The translations under genes were made by a program, and so were the position numbers. DNA of 64,000 nt from Planotetraspora thailandica (GTDB lineage: Bacteria > Actinomycetota > Actinomycetes > Streptosporangiales > Streptosporangiaceae): NCBI RefSeq assembly GCF_016863335.1, contig NZ_BOOR01000003.1, positions 34,504-98,503 on the forward strand, in the 5' to 3' direction. The notes under the pieces are model-generated. The model saw nothing but the letters and a program-made list of their open reading frames with translations. It was not told where the DNA came from and ran no database searches. This document shows positions 7,805-15,846 of the stretch, piece after piece (within the stretch, counting starts at the first letter, position 1; each line of letters opens with the position of its first letter).

Positions 7805-8956
7805 GCCCTTGTAGTTGAACACCTGGTGGAGCGTGTGGCGGATCTCCACAAGGTCCCTCTGGTCCTCCATCACCCGGTCGATCGGCTTGTACGCCTCAGG
7901 GTGCTCGTCGACCAGGGCCGCGGCCCGGCCCGCGTTCCACGTACGGCCGCGCATCGCCTGCGTCAGCGAGTCCGCGGTCAGCTCGCGCTTGGCCTTGCCC
8001 CGCGACATCCTGCGCCCCGCGCCGTGGGAGCACGAGTTGTAGGACGCCGGGTTGCCCCGCCCGCGCACGATGTACGACTGGGTCCCCATCGAGCCGGGGA
8101 TCACGCCCTCGTCGCCGCTGTCGGCCTTGATGGCGCCCTTGCGGGTGATCCACAGCCGCTTTCCGTGGTGGGTCTCCTCCTGGGTGAAGTTGTGGTGGCA
8201 GTTGATCGTGCGCACCCGCCTCCCCCTGCCCACGACCTGGAACAACGCGTTGCTGAGCACCGTGTCCATGCGCGCCCGCGAGGCCATCGCGTAGCGCTGC
8301 GACCACAGCATGTCCTCGATGTAGGCGGTGAACTCCGGCGTGTTCTGCACCAGGTAGGCCAGGTCGGGGTCCTCCAGCCCGATCCCGTGGTGCTTCATCG
8401 CCTTCTTGGCGTCGGCGATGTGCCGGGTGGCGAGCTGGTTGCCGATGCCACGCGAACCCGAGTGCAGCACGGTCCACACCCGGGCGCGCTCGTCGAGGCA
8501 GACCTCGACGAAGTGGTTGCCGGAGCCGAGCGTGCCGAACTGGGCCGACACCGTCTTCTCCTGCTTCGGCGTCAGGTCGGTGTGCGGCAGCCCGAGTTCC
8601 CCCAGGGCGCGGTCGACCGATCGGTCCTCGTGGCCCTTGCCCACGCCCGCGGGGATGCGCCGTTCGACGAGCGGCATCAGCGCGTCGAGCGTGGCGGGCA
8701 GGTCGGCGGCCGACAGGTCCGTCTCGGTGGCGATCATGCCGCAGCCGATGTCGACTCCGACGGCGGCCGGGATGATCGCCCCCTCGGTGGGGATCACGGA
8801 GCCGACCGTGGCGCCGATGCCGATGTGCGCGTCCGGCATGAGGGCGACGTGCCCCGCCACGAACGGCAGGCGTGCGGTTCGCGCGGCCTGCTCGATCGCA
8901 CCGTGGTCGATCTCACTGGCCCACGACAAAAGATTGAATGCGACCTCGTCAGGCAT
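7802..8956 (-). CDS. rtcB: RtcB family RNA 3'-phosphate ligase
   Basis: The start is ATG 8956, preceded by GAGGAGATCACC; an earlier in-frame start at 8992 adds 12 unconserved residues. The 384-residue protein shows the RtcB motifs: GVDIGCGM (metal-binding Cys), GSGNHF, LHSGSRGIGN, INCHHNF and SCSHGAGR, whose His is the residue guanylylated by GTP. RtcB joins RNA 2',3'-cyclic phosphate or 3'-phosphate ends to 5'-hydroxyl ends with GTP and Mn2+. No archease gene is adjacent. It acts in RNA repair in the cytoplasm. It is divergent from moaA. Confidence 0.95.
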   Translation of the reverse strand: MPDEVAFNLLSWASEIDHGAIEQAARTARLPFVAGHVALMPDAHIGIGATVGSVIPTEGAIIPAAVGVDIGCGMIATETDLSAADLPATLDALMPLVERRIPAGVGKGHEDRSVDRALGELGLPHTDLTPKQEKTVSAQFGTLGSGNHFVEVCLDERARVWTVLHSGSRGIGNQLATRHIADAKKAMKHHGIGLEDPDLAYLVQNTPEFTAYIEDMLWSQRYAMASRARMDTVLSNALFQVVGRGRRVRTINCHHNFTQEETHHGKRLWITRKGAIKADSGDEGVIPGSMGTQSYIVRGRGNPASYNSCSHGAGRRMSRGKAKRELTADSLTQAMRGRTWNAGRAAALVDEHPEAYKPIDRVMEDQRDLVEIRHTLHQVFNYKG

Positions 8957-9165
8957 GGTGATCTCCTCTGCTTCGCGGTCCAGTTTGCACATTTCGCCGC
9001 GAAGATCCCATCGGTTTTCCGGGCGGCCGGAGGGCGTCTCGCCACGAGCCGGGCGCGGGCGAGCCTGCCGTACCGGGATAGGCTGAAGGCGCGTGGTGAC
9101 CCGTGGTGGCGTTTCGGAACAAAGCGTGATCGGGGCGGGTTATCGCCATGCAGACCCGAGACATT

Positions 9166-9171
9166 TAGGCT
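9166..9171 (+). promoter_or_regulatory. TAGGCT -10 box upstream of moaA
   Basis: TAGGCT lies 30 bases before the moaA GTG, leaving a short leader that carries GGAGG. A second TAGGCT is present at 9079-9084. No molybdenum-cofactor riboswitch fold was recognised in the gap between rtcB and moaA. Confidence 0.4.
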
Positions 9172-9201
9172 TGGATCTTCTCTCTCCATGGAGGTCCCCT
9201 C

Positions 9202-10191
9202 GTGCTGGTTGACTCCTTCGGCCGGACCGCGACCGATCTGCGGGTGTCGCTGACCGATCGGTGCAACCTGCGGTGCACCTACTGCATGCCGCCCGAGGGG
9301 CTCGACTGGCTGCCGAAGCCCGAGTTGCTCACCGCCGACGAGATCGTCAGATTGGTCGGCATCGGCGTGGAACGGCTCGGCATCACCGAGGTCCGCTTCA
9401 CGGGCGGCGAGCCACTGCTCAGGCGTGAGCTGGTGGAGATCGTCGCCGCGACCGCGGCCATGCGCCCGCGCCCCCAGATCTCCCTCACCACCAACGGCAT
9501 CGGGCTCGCACGGCTCGCCGCGCCCCTCACGGACGCCGGGCTGGACCGCGTGAACGTCTCCCTCGACACCCTCGACCGCGACGTGTTCGTACGGCTCTCG
9601 CATCGCGACAGGCTCACGGACGTGCTCGACGGCCTGGCCGCGGCCGAAACGGCGGGGCTGAGGCCCGTCAAGATCAACACAGTGCTCATGCGCGGCGTCA
9701 ACGAGGACGAGGCGGTGCCGCTGCTGCGCTTCTGCCTCGACAAGGGCTATGAGCTGCGGTTCATCGAGCAGATGCCGCTCGACGCCCAGCACGGCTGGCA
9801 GCGCGACAACATGGTGACCGCCGACGAGATCCTCGCCCACCTGGGAGACGCCTTCGACCTGACGGAGGACGACCCGGGCAAGCGGGGCAGCGCCCCCGCG
9901 GAGCTGTTCCTCGTCGACGGCGGCCCGAGCCGCGTCGGGGTGATCGGCTCGGTCACCCGGCCCTTCTGCGGCGCGTGCGACCGGGTGAGGATCACCGCCG
10001 ACGGCCAGGTGCGCAACTGCCTGTTCGCCACCGAGGAGTCCGACCTGCGCGCCGCGCTCCGTTCGGGCGCCTCCGACGACGACCTCGCGGAACGATGGAT
10101 CGCGGCGGTCCGGGGCAAGAAGGCGGGGCACGGCATCGACGATCCGTCGTTCCTCCAGCCGGCCCGTCCCATGTCGGCCATCGGCGGCTGA
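9202..10191 (+). CDS. moaA: GTP 3',8-cyclase MoaA
   Basis: The gene starts at GTG 9202 with GGAGG upstream. The 329-residue radical-SAM enzyme has the N-terminal cluster motif CNLRCTYC (about residues 22-29), the GGEP motif in FTGGEPLLR, and a second C-terminal 4Fe-4S site formed by CGACDRVR and NC (about 262-280). The protein ends in Gly-Gly, as MoaA needs for activity. It converts GTP to 3',8-cyclo-dihydro-GTP, the first step of molybdopterin synthesis. It is followed after a short gap by mobA, forming a cofactor operon. Confidence 0.97.
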   Translation: MLVDSFGRTATDLRVSLTDRCNLRCTYCMPPEGLDWLPKPELLTADEIVRLVGIGVERLGITEVRFTGGEPLLRRELVEIVAATAAMRPRPQISLTTNGIGLARLAAPLTDAGLDRVNVSLDTLDRDVFVRLSHRDRLTDVLDGLAAAETAGLRPVKINTVLMRGVNEDEAVPLLRFCLDKGYELRFIEQMPLDAQHGWQRDNMVTADEILAHLGDAFDLTEDDPGKRGSAPAELFLVDGGPSRVGVIGSVTRPFCGACDRVRITADGQVRNCLFATEESDLRAALRSGASDDDLAERWIAAVRGKKAGHGIDDPSFLQPARPMSAIGG

Positions 10192-10259
10192 GGCCGGCCG
10201 GCATGGCACTCGTGCCCGAGACCCCTCACCGAGGTGCGGACGACCCCCGCCCGGCAGGC

Positions 10260-10901
10260 ATGCCGTACGACGCCGTGATCCTCGCTGGAGGAAGAGCGGA
10301 GCGGCTGGGCGGTCTGGACAAGCCGGGCGCGCTCGTGGGCGGCAGGAGTCTTCTGGAGCGCGTCGCGTCGTCCGTCGCAGACGCCCGCGTGCTCGTCGTC
10401 GTCGGGCCGCCGCGTGACGCGGCCGGGGCCGAGGGCTCCCCGCTCGCCCGTGCTGTCGTCACGCGGGAGGAGCCGCCGGGAGGCGGTCCCGTGCCGGCGT
10501 TGTGCGCCGGCCTCGTGCACGTGAGCGCGCCGTGGGTCGCGCTGCTCGCCGCCGACCTGCCCTTCCTGACGGCGGCGCACGTGTCCGCCCTGCTGCGCGC
10601 CGCGCACGACGACATGCACGACGACGCCGCGGCGGCTCCGCGCACCGCGTCGGGGGCCGTGCTCGTCGACGACGGCGGCCGGGAGCAGTGGCTGACCGGG
10701 GTATGGCGTACTGCCGCGCTTACCGGCGCCCTGTCCGGCTACACAGGCGGGTCGCTGCACCGCCTGCTCGGCCCGCTCGACCCGGTGCTCGTACGGCTGC
10801 CCGCCTCCGGCGACGGCCGCGCGCCGTGGTTCGACTGCGACACCATGGACGACCTCGGCGCCGCCCGCGCCCGCGCGGGGGAGGCCGGTCCTGACAGATG
10901 A
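10260..10901 (+). CDS. mobA: Molybdenum cofactor guanylyltransferase (MobA-like)
   Basis: The start is placed at ATG 10260 because the conserved nucleotidyltransferase beginning PYDAVILAGGRAERLGGLDKP follows at once; ATG 10203 is an in-frame alternative. The 213-residue protein has the glycine-rich GGRAERLGG loop and Lys, LLAADLPFL (metal-binding Asp) and the WFDCDTMDDL end found in MobA and MocA-like enzymes. It would attach GMP to molybdopterin. It lies between moaA and the DUF6457 gene. Preference for GTP over CTP cannot be read from sequence with certainty. Confidence 0.88.
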   Translation: MPYDAVILAGGRAERLGGLDKPGALVGGRSLLERVASSVADARVLVVVGPPRDAAGAEGSPLARAVVTREEPPGGGPVPALCAGLVHVSAPWVALLAADLPFLTAAHVSALLRAAHDDMHDDAAAAPRTASGAVLVDDGGREQWLTGVWRTAALTGALSGYTGGSLHRLLGPLDPVLVRLPASGDGRAPWFDCDTMDDLGAARARAGEAGPDR

Positions 10902-10943
10902 ACGGGCAAGCCGCCCGTGACCGTCACCATCGAGGAGTGCGCA

Positions 10944-11201
10944 ATGAACGTGCTTGAGGAGTGGACCGCGCTCGTCTGCAAGGAGCTCGGCATCGACCCG
11001 GCCCGGGTGGACAGGAACGCGGTGCTCGACCTGACCAGGGACGTGGCCCACGGCGTCGCGCGGCCCGCCGCGCCGCTCACGGCCTATCTGGCCGGCCTGG
11101 CCCAGGGAGCAGGCACGGCGGCGCCCGACGTGCTGGAAAGGTTGTCGGCGTTGGCACGCGAGTGGGAGAAGAAGGCCACACCGTCGTCCGGCGACGCGTG
11201 A
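10944..11201 (+). CDS. DUF6457 family small protein
   Basis: The start is ATG 10944, preceded by GAGGAGTGC; an in-frame GTG at 10917 lies further upstream. The 85-residue product reads MNVLEEWTALVCKELG, then LDLTRDVAHGVARPAAPLTAYLAGLA, a helical pattern typical of the DUF6457 family that accompanies mobA in actinomycetes, sometimes as a fusion. It is predicted to be helical and cytoplasmic. Linkage suggests a helper in molybdenum cofactor maturation, but no activity is established. The 6C RNA terminator lies just downstream on the other strand. Confidence 0.75.
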   Translation: MNVLEEWTALVCKELGIDPARVDRNAVLDLTRDVAHGVARPAAPLTAYLAGLAQGAGTAAPDVLERLSALAREWEKKATPSSGDA

Positions 11202-11216
11202 CGGGATCCGGACATG

Positions 11217-11247
11217 AAAAAGCCCCCGGTTCTGAAAAGCACCGGGG
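11217..11247 (-). terminator. Rho-independent terminator of the 6C RNA
   Basis: ACCGGGG (11241-11247) pairs with CCCCGGT (11224-11230) across a 10-base loop and, read on the minus strand, is followed by GCTTTTT. It is one of the few terminators in this window with a proper U-tract. Confidence 0.75.
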
Positions 11248-11362
11248 AAAGCGCGACGCCGGGTGGTTACGGGGGCAAACCACCCGGCGTCGCTTTCATC
11301 GGCGTTCCGACGGGGGCCCGGAACGCCGGCACCAGCGCTCCGACGGGGGACCAGAGCGCTTG
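11217..11362 (-). ncRNA. Probable 6C small RNA (three C-rich hairpin loops plus terminator)
   Basis: On the minus strand three consecutive perfect hairpins occur: 11334-11340 with 11354-11360 (7 bp), 11301-11308 with 11320-11327 (8 bp) and 11253-11267 with 11279-11293 (15 bp). Each loop carries a CCCCC run, two of them as CCCCCGTCGG. They are followed by a CCCCGGT/ACCGGGG terminator stem and GCTTTTT. Two hairpins with C-runs in their loops define the actinobacterial 6C RNA family, whose loops pair with G-rich sites in mRNAs. The third C-loop is additional here. Ends are estimated from the -10 box and the U-tract. Confidence 0.75.
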
Positions 11363-11368
11363 GCTAAG

Positions 11369-11400
11369 ACTCTACACCTCTGACCCATGGATTGCGTCAA
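11369..11400 (-). promoter_or_regulatory. Candidate promoter of the 6C RNA
   Basis: On the minus strand TTGACG (11400-11395) precedes TAGAGT (11374-11369) by 20 bases, somewhat long. A start about 7 bases further on would place +1 near 11362, directly before the first hairpin. Confidence 0.45.
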
Positions 11401-11407
11401 GACTTTG

Positions 11408-11728
11408 TCACGACCCGATCTCACGCCGATGCCGTGGTATCTCGTTTTGGTTAGATTCCGTCATGTCGAGCGGCGAACTAACGTCCTGACCTCGTTGATT
11501 GGCCCCGATTACGGCAAGGTACGGCAAAAGCACGGCGCCGGCGACGAGCAGGGCCTTGACCGGCCAGGGGGCGGGCAGCGCGACGGCGAGAATGAGACAG
11601 ACGAGCCGGATGCCCATCTTGATCAGATAGCTGATCTCGCGACGTCTGAGGTCGTCGGACAGTGAGGGCGGGGCGTCCGTCACGCTGTGCACGACGGGGC
11701 CCCTTCTGAGCCTGCGCCATGGGTTCAC
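11408..11728 (-). CDS. DUF3099 family membrane protein
   Basis: The start is placed at GTG 11728 because TACGGT ends 6 bases upstream, the leaderless arrangement used by neighbours; an in-frame start at 11761 would add 11 residues. The 106-residue product shows VHSVTDAPPSLSDDLRRREISYLIKMGIR, which matches the DUF3099 pattern, followed by two hydrophobic membrane helices (about residues 37-75) and a charged tail. The family is actinobacterial and of unknown function. The gene is divergent from the dodecin gene. Confidence 0.75.
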   Translation of the reverse strand: MNPWRRLRRGPVVHSVTDAPPSLSDDLRRREISYLIKMGIRLVCLILAVALPAPWPVKALLVAGAVLLPYLAVIGANQRGQDVSSPLDMTESNQNEIPRHRREIGS

Positions 11729-11734
11729 CCCTCC

Positions 11735-11740
11735 ACCGTA
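11735..11740 (-). promoter_or_regulatory. TACGGT -10 box of the DUF3099 gene
   Basis: TACGGT on the minus strand ends 6 bases before GTG 11728 and decides the start of the DUF3099 gene. Confidence 0.45.
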
Positions 11741-11814
11741 GACCTCCGAGGGTCCGGTCACTCCAGCGCCGTGGCGATACGATCACGGCCGGACGGCAGG
11801 CAGAGGAGAACACG

Positions 11815-12030
11815 ATGACGGACCGTACCTACCGGGTGACAGAGATCGTCGGAACCTCGGGGGAGAGCGTCGACAAGGCCATCCGCAATGGCATCCGCCG
11901 GGCCGGCGAGACGCTCAGGCACCTCGACTGGTTCGAGGTGACCGAGGTGCGCGGGCGCATCGAGGACGGTGAGATCGCCCACTACCAGGTCGGCCTGAAA
12001 GTCGGCTTCCGCTTGGAGGACGCGGGCTAG
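11815..12030 (+). CDS. Dodecin family flavin-binding protein
   Basis: The start is ATG 11815, decided by AGAGGAGAA six bases upstream. The 71-residue product reads TYRVTEIVGTSGESVDKAIRNGI, then HLDWFEVTEVRGRIEDGEI and YQVGLKVGFRLE, the beta-alpha-beta-beta pattern of dodecins. These assemble as dodecamers that sequester flavin or CoA and protect against flavin photochemistry; the Trp in HLDWFEV is the residue that stacks on the isoalloxazine ring in bacterial dodecins. No operon partner is seen; the following 124 bp to tldE hold no clear feature. Confidence 0.93.
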   Translation: MTDRTYRVTEIVGTSGESVDKAIRNGIRRAGETLRHLDWFEVTEVRGRIEDGEIAHYQVGLKVGFRLEDAG

Positions 12031-12154
12031 ACGGCGATGCCGGCCGTACGTGCGGCACGCGGCGAACATGCGCACGGACGGGAGCGCGGTGCGCCCCCGG
12101 CCGCGGCATGCCGGCAGAGTGAGACCGAGTGAGACGGTGTGAGACCGAGCGGCG

Positions 12155-13525
12155 TCAGTTGGCCTGGCTGACGGTCGACATGTTGAAGTCGGGCACCCGG
12201 ATCGGCGGCATCACGGCGCGGGTGAAGTAGTCGTTCCACTCGCGGGGCAACGTCTGCGCGCTGGCGCCCACCTCCGTGAGCCGGCCCAGCAGGTCCACCG
12301 GCGACTCGTTGAACCGGAAGTTGTTGACCTCGCCGACGACCTCGCCGTTCTCGACGAGGTAGACGCCGTCCCTGGTCAGGCCGGTGAGCAGCAACGTCTG
12401 CGGGTCGACCTCGCGGATGTACCACAGGCAGGTGAGCAGCAGCCCGCGCTCGGTGGAGGCGATCATCTCCTCCAGGGACCGCCCGCTGCCCGGAGCCGTC
12501 ATGATCAGGTTGTCGATCTGGGGCGTGGCGGCCAGACCGGTCAGCTCGGCCGAGTGGCGCGTCTGCAGGAGGTTCGTGAGCGTGCCCTCGGAGATCCAGT
12601 CCGTCGCGCCGAGCGTGACGCCGTTGTCGAAGACCGACTGCTCCCGGCTGGAGGCGTGCGCCACCGTGAACGGCGCGCTCTCGATGCCCGGGTAGGCCGG
12701 GTCGCTGTAGAGCCGCACCGGGATCGGCGAGAGCCGTTCGCCGACGCGCGTGCCGCCGCCCGGCTTGGAGAAGACGGTTCGGCCGTCGGCGGCGTCCCTG
12801 GCCCCGGCCGACCAGTACAGATAGATCATCAGATCGGAGACCGCGGTCGGCGGCAGAATCGTCTCGTAACGACCGGCCTCCAGGCTGATCCGCCGCTTGG
12901 CCCATTCGAGCCGCTGGGCCAGCGTGCCGTCGAGGGCGGCCACGTCGACGTCGGCGAAGTCGCGCGTCGCCACGCCGGTCCAGGCCGACCGGGACATGTC
13001 CGGCGACTTCGCGTTCAGCTCCAGCCGTCCGGTCGGCTGGTCGTGGCGCAGCCGCAGGCCGGAGGACGAGCCCACGAACGTGGACGTCATGATGTGCTCG
13101 GCGAAGCCGTACAGCTTCCTGCCCGAGGACTCGGCGGTGGCGAAGGCCTCGCCGAGGGCGGGGGCGAAGTCGCGGAACACCTCGATGGACGTCGGCTCGA
13201 CACCGCGCTCCCAGTCGCCCGACGCCGCGCCCTGGACGAGCGGGCGCGCGTCCTCCGACGGCTGCGCGTCGCGCGCGGCCTTGTCGGCCGCGGCGACCAC
13301 GTCGGCGAGCTGGTCGGGCCGTACGGCGGCGCGGGAGACGACGCCCACGCCCTGCCCGACGATCGAGATCACCGTCAGCTGCGATGACCTGGCGACGCCG
13401 TTGGTCGTCAACGTGTTGCCCGCGAAACGCAGGTTGGCGGTGGACCCCTCGTCCACGATCACGATGCAGTCGTCGGCCTCGCTCAGCGCGAGCGCCCGCT
13501 CGACCGTCTCCTGTGGCGTGGTCAT
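12155..13525 (-). CDS. tldE: TldE/PmbA-type metallopeptidase-related subunit
   Basis: The 456-residue product is a TldD/PmbA family member without the HExxxH zinc motif, as expected of the TldE (PmbA) subunit. Recognisable stretches are STANLRFAGNTLTTNG near the N-terminus, SGRKLYGFAEHIMTSTFVGSS in the middle, and GATDWISEGTLTNLLQTRHSA and REVDPQTLLLTGLTRDGVYLVENGE near the end. With TldD it forms a heterodimeric peptidase that trims unfolded peptides and matures ribosomal peptides in some bacteria. Its ATG overlaps the tldD TAA by one base. No peptide precursor gene is visible nearby. Confidence 0.9.
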   Translation of the reverse strand: MTTPQETVERALALSEADDCIVIVDEGSTANLRFAGNTLTTNGVARSSQLTVISIVGQGVGVVSRAAVRPDQLADVVAAADKAARDAQPSEDARPLVQGAASGDWERGVEPTSIEVFRDFAPALGEAFATAESSGRKLYGFAEHIMTSTFVGSSSGLRLRHDQPTGRLELNAKSPDMSRSAWTGVATRDFADVDVAALDGTLAQRLEWAKRRISLEAGRYETILPPTAVSDLMIYLYWSAGARDAADGRTVFSKPGGGTRVGERLSPIPVRLYSDPAYPGIESAPFTVAHASSREQSVFDNGVTLGATDWISEGTLTNLLQTRHSAELTGLAATPQIDNLIMTAPGSGRSLEEMIASTERGLLLTCLWYIREVDPQTLLLTGLTRDGVYLVENGEVVGEVNNFRFNESPVDLLGRLTEVGASAQTLPREWNDYFTRAVMPPIRVPDFNMSTVSQAN

Positions 13526-15018
13526 TACTTTCCACCTTCCTGGACGGTGTTGAGGATCCGCACGCCGCGGAACAGCGCCGACGGGGCGCCGTGGCTGACG
13601 GGCGCGACCTGGCCCGGCTGGCCCTTGCCGCAGTTGAACGCGCCACCGAGCACGTAGGTCTGCGGGCCGCCGACGGCCTCCATCGACCGCCAGAAGTCCG
13701 TGGTCGTCGCCTGGTAGGCGACGTCACGCAGCTGCCCTGCCAGCCGGCCGTTCTCGATCTTGTAGAAGCGCTGGCCGGTGAACTGGAAGTTGTACCGCTG
13801 CATGTCGATGGACCAGCTCTTGTCGCCCATGACGTAGATGCCGCGCTCGACCCGCGAGATGAGCTCGTCGGTCGAGGGGCCGCCCTCGGCGGGCTGGAGC
13901 GACACGTTGGCCATGCGCTGGATCGGCACGTGGCCGGGGGAGTCGGCGAACGCACACCCGTTGGAACGGCCGAAGCCCTTCAGCAGGGCCATGCGCCGGT
14001 CGAGCTGGTAGCCGACGAGCGTGCCGCCCTTGACGATGTCGAACGACTGCCCCGCCACGCCCTCGTCGTCCCAGCCGACCGTGGCCAGACCGTGCCCGGC
14101 CGTACGGTCGCCGACGACGTTCATGACCGGCGAGCCGTAGTGGAGGGTGCCCAGCTTGTCGAAGGTGGCGAACGAGGTGCCCGCGTAGGCCGCCTCGTAG
14201 CCCAGGGCGCGGTCGAGCTCGGTCGCGTGGCCGATCGACTCGTGGATCGTCAGCCAGAGGTTCGAGGGGTGGACGACCAGGTCGTAGGAGCCCGGGTCCA
14301 CCGACGGCGCCTTGAGCTTCTCGGCGAGCAGCTCGGGGATCTCGGCCAGCTCGGCGGGGAAGTCCCATCCGGTGCCCGTGAGGTATTCGTAGCCCCGGCC
14401 GACCGGCGGGGCGAGCGTGCGCATGTCGTCGAAGCGGTCGCCGTCGGTCTTCATCGCGGTCAGCGACGGGTGCAGCCTGACCCGCTGCTGCGTCGTCACC
14501 GTTCCCGCGCTGTCGGCGTAGAACTTCTGCTCCTTGACCTGCATCAGCGAGGCCGACACGTGGTCGACGGCGCCGAGCATGCCCGAGGACCACTCGGCCA
14601 GCAGGGCCACCTTGTCGCGCAGCGGCACGTCGAACGGGTCGACGTCGTAGGCCGACACCCAGGTCACGTCGGAGTAGGCCGGTTCGGGCGACAGCTCGAT
14701 CGGCTCCCGGTTGATCGGCGCGCTCACCGCGGCGACCCTGACGGCCTCTTCGGCGGCGCGGGCCGCCGCCTCGGGAGTCAGCTCGATCCCCGAGGCGAAC
14801 CCCCACGTGCCATCCTTGATCACCCGTACGGCGAAGCCGAGGTCGTCGGCGTCGATGGAGCCTTCCAGGCGGGCGTCGAACAGGCGTAGCGTCTCCGCGC
14901 GGACCCGTTCCAGACGGAATGAGGTGTGCTCGGCTCCCAGGTCACGGGCGCGTTGAAGAGCCGCGTCCGCCAGTCGCCGAAGTGGCAGGGCGAGAAAGTC
15001 GGGATCGATCTGGCGCAT
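13525..15018 (-). CDS. tldD: Metalloprotease TldD
   Basis: The start is ATG 15018, with TAGGAT ending 7 bases upstream; GTG 15024 is a weaker choice. The 497-residue protein carries the TldD catalytic motif HESIGHATE (His259, Glu260, His264) and the C-terminal FNCGKGQPGQ segment with the third zinc ligand Cys. Together with TldE it degrades extended peptides inside a closed barrel. Its stop overlaps the tldE start (TAATG), indicating coupling. It is divergent from fabG, sharing a 77-bp gap. Confidence 0.93.
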   Translation of the reverse strand: MRQIDPDFLALPLRRLADAALQRARDLGAEHTSFRLERVRAETLRLFDARLEGSIDADDLGFAVRVIKDGTWGFASGIELTPEAAARAAEEAVRVAAVSAPINREPIELSPEPAYSDVTWVSAYDVDPFDVPLRDKVALLAEWSSGMLGAVDHVSASLMQVKEQKFYADSAGTVTTQQRVRLHPSLTAMKTDGDRFDDMRTLAPPVGRGYEYLTGTGWDFPAELAEIPELLAEKLKAPSVDPGSYDLVVHPSNLWLTIHESIGHATELDRALGYEAAYAGTSFATFDKLGTLHYGSPVMNVVGDRTAGHGLATVGWDDEGVAGQSFDIVKGGTLVGYQLDRRMALLKGFGRSNGCAFADSPGHVPIQRMANVSLQPAEGGPSTDELISRVERGIYVMGDKSWSIDMQRYNFQFTGQRFYKIENGRLAGQLRDVAYQATTTDFWRSMEAVGGPQTYVLGGAFNCGKGQPGQVAPVSHGAPSALFRGVRILNTVQEGGK

Positions 15019-15025
15019 GTCCACG

Positions 15026-15088
15026 ATCCTAACCCTGTGATCTTGTGTCCAGCGGACAAGGGGTTTACCAGCGGGTAAGCGATACCGT
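15026..15088. promoter_or_regulatory. Divergent leaderless promoters of tldD and fabG with central palindrome
   Basis: TAGGAT (15031-15026, minus) ends 7 bases before the tldD ATG, and TACCGT (15083-15088, plus) ends 7 bases before the fabG ATG. Between them TGTCC-AGC-GGACA (15046-15058) is a perfect 5-bp inverted repeat, a possible shared regulatory site. Confidence 0.45.
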
Positions 15089-15095
15089 CGGTCTC

Positions 15096-15800
15096 ATGGC
15101 ACGCTCTGTACTGGTCACCGGTGGAAACCGGGGCATCGGTCTTTCGGTCGCTCGTGAACTGGCCGCCGCGGGAGACGCGGTCGCCGTCACCTATCGCTCG
15201 GGAGAGCCCCCGGAGGGTCTGTTCGGAGTGCGTTGCGACGTGACCAGCACCGCCGACGTCGAGGCCGCCTTCGACAAGGTCGAGGCCGAGCACGGTCCGG
15301 TGGAGGTCGTCGTCGCCAACGCGGGCATCACCAAGGACACCCTGCTGCCGATGATGAAGGAAGAGACCTTCACCGACGTCATCGACACCAACCTGACCGG
15401 CGCCTACCGCGTGGCCAAGCGCGCGGTGCGGCCGATGCTGCGGCTGCGGCGCGGCCGGATCATCCTCATCTCCTCTGTGGTCGCCCTGTCCGGCTCGGCC
15501 GGTCAGACCAACTACGCCGCCTCCAAGGCCGGTATGGTCGGCTTCGGCAGGTCGCTGGCCCGCGAGCTCGGCTCCCGCGGCATCACGGTCAACGTCGTGG
15601 CGCCCGGCTTCGTGGAGACCGACATGACGGCCGTGCTCGACGAGGCCCAGCACGAGGCGATCCGCAAGAGCATCCCGCTCGGCCGGCAGGCGAAGGCCGA
15701 GGAGGTCGCCCGGGTGGTCAGGTTCCTGGCCAGCGAGGACGCGTCGTACATCACGGGTGCGGTCATCCCGGTCGACGGCGGCCTGGGCATGGGCCACTGA
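15096..15800 (+). CDS. fabG: 3-oxoacyl-ACP reductase FabG
   Basis: The start is ATG 15096, which gives the typical MARSVLVTGGNRGIG opening. The 234-residue SDR has TGGNRGIG for NADPH binding, NAG in VVVANAGITKD, and the catalytic set with Tyr140 and Lys144 in NYAASK. The C-terminal VNVVAPGFVETDM and ITGAVIPVDGGLGMGH are FabG hallmarks. It reduces 3-oxoacyl-ACP during fatty acid elongation. It is followed 46 bp later by the enoyl reductase, the fabG1-inhA order of mycobacteria, so it corresponds to MabA. Confidence 0.93.
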   Translation: MARSVLVTGGNRGIGLSVARELAAAGDAVAVTYRSGEPPEGLFGVRCDVTSTADVEAAFDKVEAEHGPVEVVVANAGITKDTLLPMMKEETFTDVIDTNLTGAYRVAKRAVRPMLRLRRGRIILISSVVALSGSAGQTNYAASKAGMVGFGRSLARELGSRGITVNVVAPGFVETDMTAVLDEAQHEAIRKSIPLGRQAKAEEVARVVRFLASEDASYITGAVIPVDGGLGMGH

Positions 15801-15846
15801 ACGACCTGCACGCACTGGCCGGACCGACGAGAGACTGGAGCTGAAC

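Noticed and set aside
8957..9201. Molybdenum cofactor riboswitch before moaA
   Set aside because: No matching stem architecture was seen, and the predicted moaA leader is only about 25 bases.
11214..11489. 91-codon ORF on the plus strand
   Set aside because: It runs across the perfect hairpins and terminator of the 6C RNA, has no ribosome-binding site and no domain.
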